DNA from: OMOG01 sp041485845
Lineage (GTDB): Bacteria; Acidobacteriota; Terriglobia; Bryobacterales; Bryobacteraceae
Length of the DNA: 5,680 bases
Direction: 5' to 3'
NCBI GenBank assembly: GCA_041485845.1
Contig: JBGPKH010000592.1
Span: 1-5,680, forward strand
A model generated the notes under the pieces. The model worked only from the letters and a program-made list of their open reading frames with translations, ran no database searches and was not told where the DNA came from. Both the position numbers and the translations under genes were made by a program. Positions 3,057 to 5,680 of the stretch are shown one piece after another (position 1 is the stretch's first letter; each line of letters starts with the position of its first letter).

Positions 3057-5680
3057 GTGACCGGCCAGAGCATCACGCATTATCGCGTCCTCGGCGAGCT
3101 CGGGGCCGGAGGCATGGGCGTGGTTTACAAGGCCGAGGACACCAGGCTGGGCCGCGCCGTGGCGCTGAAGTTCCTGCCCGACGAGTTTGCTCTCGACAGC
3201 GTGGCGTTGGAGCGTTTTGAGCGGGAAGCCCGCACCGCCTCGGCGTTGAACCACCCCAACATCTGCACCATCTACGAGCTGGGCGAGCACGAGGGGCGCG
3301 CCTTCATTGCCATGGAGTTGCTCGAAGGACAGACTCTGCGTCAGCGCATCGCCGGCAAGCCGCTGAAGGCCGAAGAAGTGGTCGAGCTGGGGATTCAGGT
3401 CGCCGACGCGCTGGATGCCGCGCACCGCAAGAATATCATTCACCGCGACATCAAGCCGGCGAACGTCTTCATTACCGAGCGCGGGCAGGCCAAGATCCTG
3501 GATTTCGGGCTGGCGAAGCTCACGCCCACCGAAGCGGCCCGGACGGCGGTCCTCTCCGAGGCGCCGACGCAAACCTGTACGGAAGCGGCGCTCACCTCGC
3601 CGGGGATGGCGGTGGGAACCATCGCCTACATGTCGCCGGAGCAAGCGCGGGGCGAGGAGCTGGACGCGCGCACCGACCTGTTTTCGTTCGGAGCGGTGTT
3701 GTACGAGATGGCCACCGGGAAGCCGGCGTTTCCAGGCAACACCAGCGCGGTGATCTTCGAGGGGATTCTAACGAAGCCACCGGCGCCGGCAGAGATGCCG
3801 GAGGATCTGGGGCGGATCATCAACAAGGCGCTGGAGAAGGACCGGGAGATGCGGGCGCAGACCGCCGCAGAGTTGCGGACGGACCTGAAGCGGCTGCAGC
3901 GAGGCGTCACGGCGAGTGGGGTGACCAAGCCAGCGGCAAAGCGGCGACTGCGGCTGATTCCGGCGTTAGCGCTCACCGCGGTGGTGATCGCGGCGGCAGC
4001 GCTCGGCGGGTATCTGCTCTCGCGCCGCCCTGGAGATTCGTTCTGGAAGAACGCCAGCTTCACCCAGCTCACCAATCAGCCCGGTGAAGAGCTCTACCCC
4101 AGTCTCTCCCCAGACGGCAAGTCGTTCGTCTATGCCAGCCGGGCGTCGGGCAACTGGGATATCTACCTTCAGCGAGTGGGCGGCAAGAATCCCATCAACC
4201 TGACCAAGGACTCTCCGGCCGACGACACCGAGCCGGCGTTCTCTCCCGACGGCGAGCGCATCGCGTTCCGCTCGGAGCGGGAGGGCGGGGGCATTTTCGT
4301 GATGGGGGCGACCGGCGAGTCGGCCAAGCGGCTGGCCGACTTCGGCTACCATCCGGCCTGGTCGCCTGACGGCCAGCAGATCGTTTGCGCGACCGGCTGG
4401 TTCGAGGCGCCGGAGGGCAGGATTGGCACCCAAAAGAGCCAGCTCTTCGTGATCCCCGCCGGGGCATCCTCCGGGTCTTCGGACCGGCGCCTCATCACCG
4501 CCAACATCGAGGACGCCGTGCAGCCCAACTGGTCTCCCGGCGGGCGGCGCATCGCCTTCTGGAGCCTGCACGCGGGAAACCGGGACGTCTGGACTGTGCC
4601 GGCCAGCGGGGGCGCGCCGCTCCAGGTGACCCGGGAGCCGGCCACCGACTGGAATCCCGTTTGGTCCCCCGAGGGCAAGTACCTCTACTTTCTGAGTGAC
4701 CGCAGCGGGAGCATGAACCTGTGGCGCGTACCGATTGACGAGGACTCGGGCCGGGTGCAGGGACCGCCCCAGCAGGTGACGACGCCTTCGCCCTACACTT
4801 TTTATTTCAGCGTGGCCCGTGATGGCCGCCGCCTCGCGTATGTGAATCGGTTGGAGACCGCCAATATCTACAAAGTGGACTTGGACCCACTGCGGGAAGC
4901 GGCTGTGGGAGCGCCCGCCGCGGTTACGCACGGTTCCTGGAACGCTCGGTTTCCGGATGTCTCCCCAGACAGCCAATGGGTGGCGTTCACCACCTGGACG
5001 AGGCCGGAGGACCTCTTCGTCAGCCGCGTGGATGGAAGCGGTCTCCGCCAGCTCACGGACGACGAGTACCGGGATCGCGTCCCGCGCTGGTCGCCGGACG
5101 GCAAACGGCTGGCCTTCTATTCCAATCGCAGCGGCGCTTTTCAGATCTGGACGATCTCCCCGGACGGGAGTGGACTCCAGCAGTTGACACGCCTCCCCGA
5201 CGCCGGAACAGTGCAGTACCCGGTGTGGTCGCCGGACGGCGCGCGGCTCGCCTTCAGCGGTTCCAGGATCATGGAAATCGGTAAGCCTTGGGACGAGCGC
5301 TCGCTGGAAAGCTTGCCCCCCCTGGGATCCCCAGGGGCGTTATTTTATGCCTTCTCGTGGTCGCCCGACGGCCGTCGCCTCGCTGGGCACCGCACGTCGG
5401 CCGGAGGCAGCAATGGCATCTCCGTTTATTCGCTCGATTCCCGGCAGTACCAGCACTTCACCGACTACGGCTGGCTGCCCCGGTGGCTGAGTGACAGCCG
5501 GCGGCTGATCTTCGGCTACAACTCAGCCATATACCTGCTTGATACCCGCTCCGGCAAGGCCCGCGAAATCCTCTCCGTCGCCCCGAACAGGGTATCCGGA
5601 GTGGCGCCCACACGCGACAACCGCTCGATCTACTTCGGCTTGGGTACCGTCGAGGCCGATATCTGGCTGATGAGCGTGCC
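3057..5680 (+). CDS. Transmembrane Ser/Thr protein kinase with PD40/TolB-like propeller (3' end outside window)
   Basis: The frame is open for 874 codons from GTG to the right edge. Residues 9 to about 275 are a Hanks-type kinase: glycine loop G16-x-G18-x-x-G21, ATP-binding Lys38 (VALKFL), helix-C Glu57, catalytic loop HRDIKPAN 129-136 with Asp131 and Lys133, DFG 149-151 and SPE 193-195. All key residues are present, so it should be active; the Arg before the catalytic Asp suggests activation-loop phosphorylation, and the loop is long and Ser/Thr-rich. A basic stretch precedes one membrane helix at about 300-321. The rest carries about 12 PD40-type blade motifs (SPDG or variants near 351, 396, 436, 493, 537, 587, 636, 679, 725, 769, 812 and 852), enough for two six-bladed propellers, presumably outside the inner membrane. 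The last residues, EADIWLMSV, match the usual end of this family, so few codons are probably missing. It likely senses an extracytoplasmic ligand or partner and phosphorylates cytoplasmic targets; neither is known. The family is greatly expanded in Acidobacteria. Confidence 0.93.
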   Translation, partial: MTGQSITHYRVLGELGAGGMGVVYKAEDTRLGRAVALKFLPDEFALDSVALERFEREARTASALNHPNICTIYELGEHEGRAFIAMELLEGQTLRQRIAGKPLKAEEVVELGIQVADALDAAHRKNIIHRDIKPANVFITERGQAKILDFGLAKLTPTEAARTAVLSEAPTQTCTEAALTSPGMAVGTIAYMSPEQARGEELDARTDLFSFGAVLYEMATGKPAFPGNTSAVIFEGILTKPPAPAEMPEDLGRIINKALEKDREMRAQTAAELRTDLKRLQRGVTASGVTKPAAKRRLRLIPALALTAVVIAAAALGGYLLSRRPGDSFWKNASFTQLTNQPGEELYPSLSPDGKSFVYASRASGNWDIYLQRVGGKNPINLTKDSPADDTEPAFSPDGERIAFRSEREGGGIFVMGATGESAKRLADFGYHPAWSPDGQQIVCATGWFEAPEGRIGTQKSQLFVIPAGASSGSSDRRLITANIEDAVQPNWSPGGRRIAFWSLHAGNRDVWTVPASGGAPLQVTREPATDWNPVWSPEGKYLYFLSDRSGSMNLWRVPIDEDSGRVQGPPQQVTTPSPYTFYFSVARDGRRLAYVNRLETANIYKVDLDPLREAAVGAPAAVTHGSWNARFPDVSPDSQWVAFTTWTRPEDLFVSRVDGSGLRQLTDDEYRDRVPRWSPDGKRLAFYSNRSGAFQIWTISPDGSGLQQLTRLPDAGTVQYPVWSPDGARLAFSGSRIMEIGKPWDERSLESLPPLGSPGALFYAFSWSPDGRRLAGHRTSAGGSNGISVYSLDSRQYQHFTDYGWLPRWLSDSRRLIFGYNSAIYLLDTRSGKAREILSVAPNRVSGVAPTRDNRSIYFGLGTVEADIWLMSV

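Noticed and set aside
3966..4976. A 336-codon minus-strand ORF across the kinase propeller
   Set aside because: It mirrors the repetitive plus-strand blade motifs and has no recognisable domain; the plus-strand kinase explains the region.

Overview
The window is high-GC bacterial DNA (low-to-mid 60s % G+C by eye). It looks like an Acidobacteria chromosome. The main reasons are a Ser/Thr protein kinase fused through one membrane helix to a long WD40/TolB-like (PD40) propeller, a second broken copy of a PD40 propeller tail, and a scrap that resembles the MacB/FtsX-type permeases that are abundant in Acidobacteria. The assignment rests on family knowledge, not on a marker gene.

Layout. (1) 1-344: the left edge may hold the C-terminal end of a gene entering from outside (3-107, weak). 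A non-coding stretch follows, with short heptamer repeats and a hairpin plus T-run that reads as a terminator for leftward transcription (290-321). (2) 345-497, minus strand: a 50-codon ORF with good codon bias, not recognised. It has its own apparent promoter and terminator. (3) 498-523: a 26-bp gap with an AT-rich palindrome, AGTATACT, which reads as the -10 hexamer TATACT on both strands. Both flanking ATGs lie so close to it that both mRNAs would be leaderless or nearly so, and neither start has a Shine-Dalgarno sequence. (4) 524-2350, plus strand: a complete 608-aa ABC exporter half-transporter (MsbA/LmrA-like) with all nucleotide-binding motifs intact. (5) 2351-3056: about 700 bp with no intact gene. 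It holds a 3' relic of a PD40 propeller gene, then a FtsX/MacB permease relic in another frame. A 14-bp perfect palindrome lies between the two relics. After them come a 7-codon mini-ORF with a strong ribosome-binding site and the likely promoter of the next gene. (6) 3057-5680, plus strand: a transmembrane Ser/Thr kinase with about 12 PD40 repeats. It starts at GTG and is still open at the right edge, probably only a few codons short of its end.

The exporter and the kinase do not look like one operon: about 700 bp of decayed sequence separates them and the kinase appears to have its own promoter. The kinase most likely senses something outside the cytoplasm through its propeller and phosphorylates cytoplasmic proteins; its ligand and targets cannot be read from the sequence. 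The tightest arrangement is the divergent pair of small minus-strand ORF and exporter sharing one symmetric -10. This could couple their expression, but no functional link is demonstrated. I found no RNA gene, CRISPR array, complete mobile element or clear new defence system.
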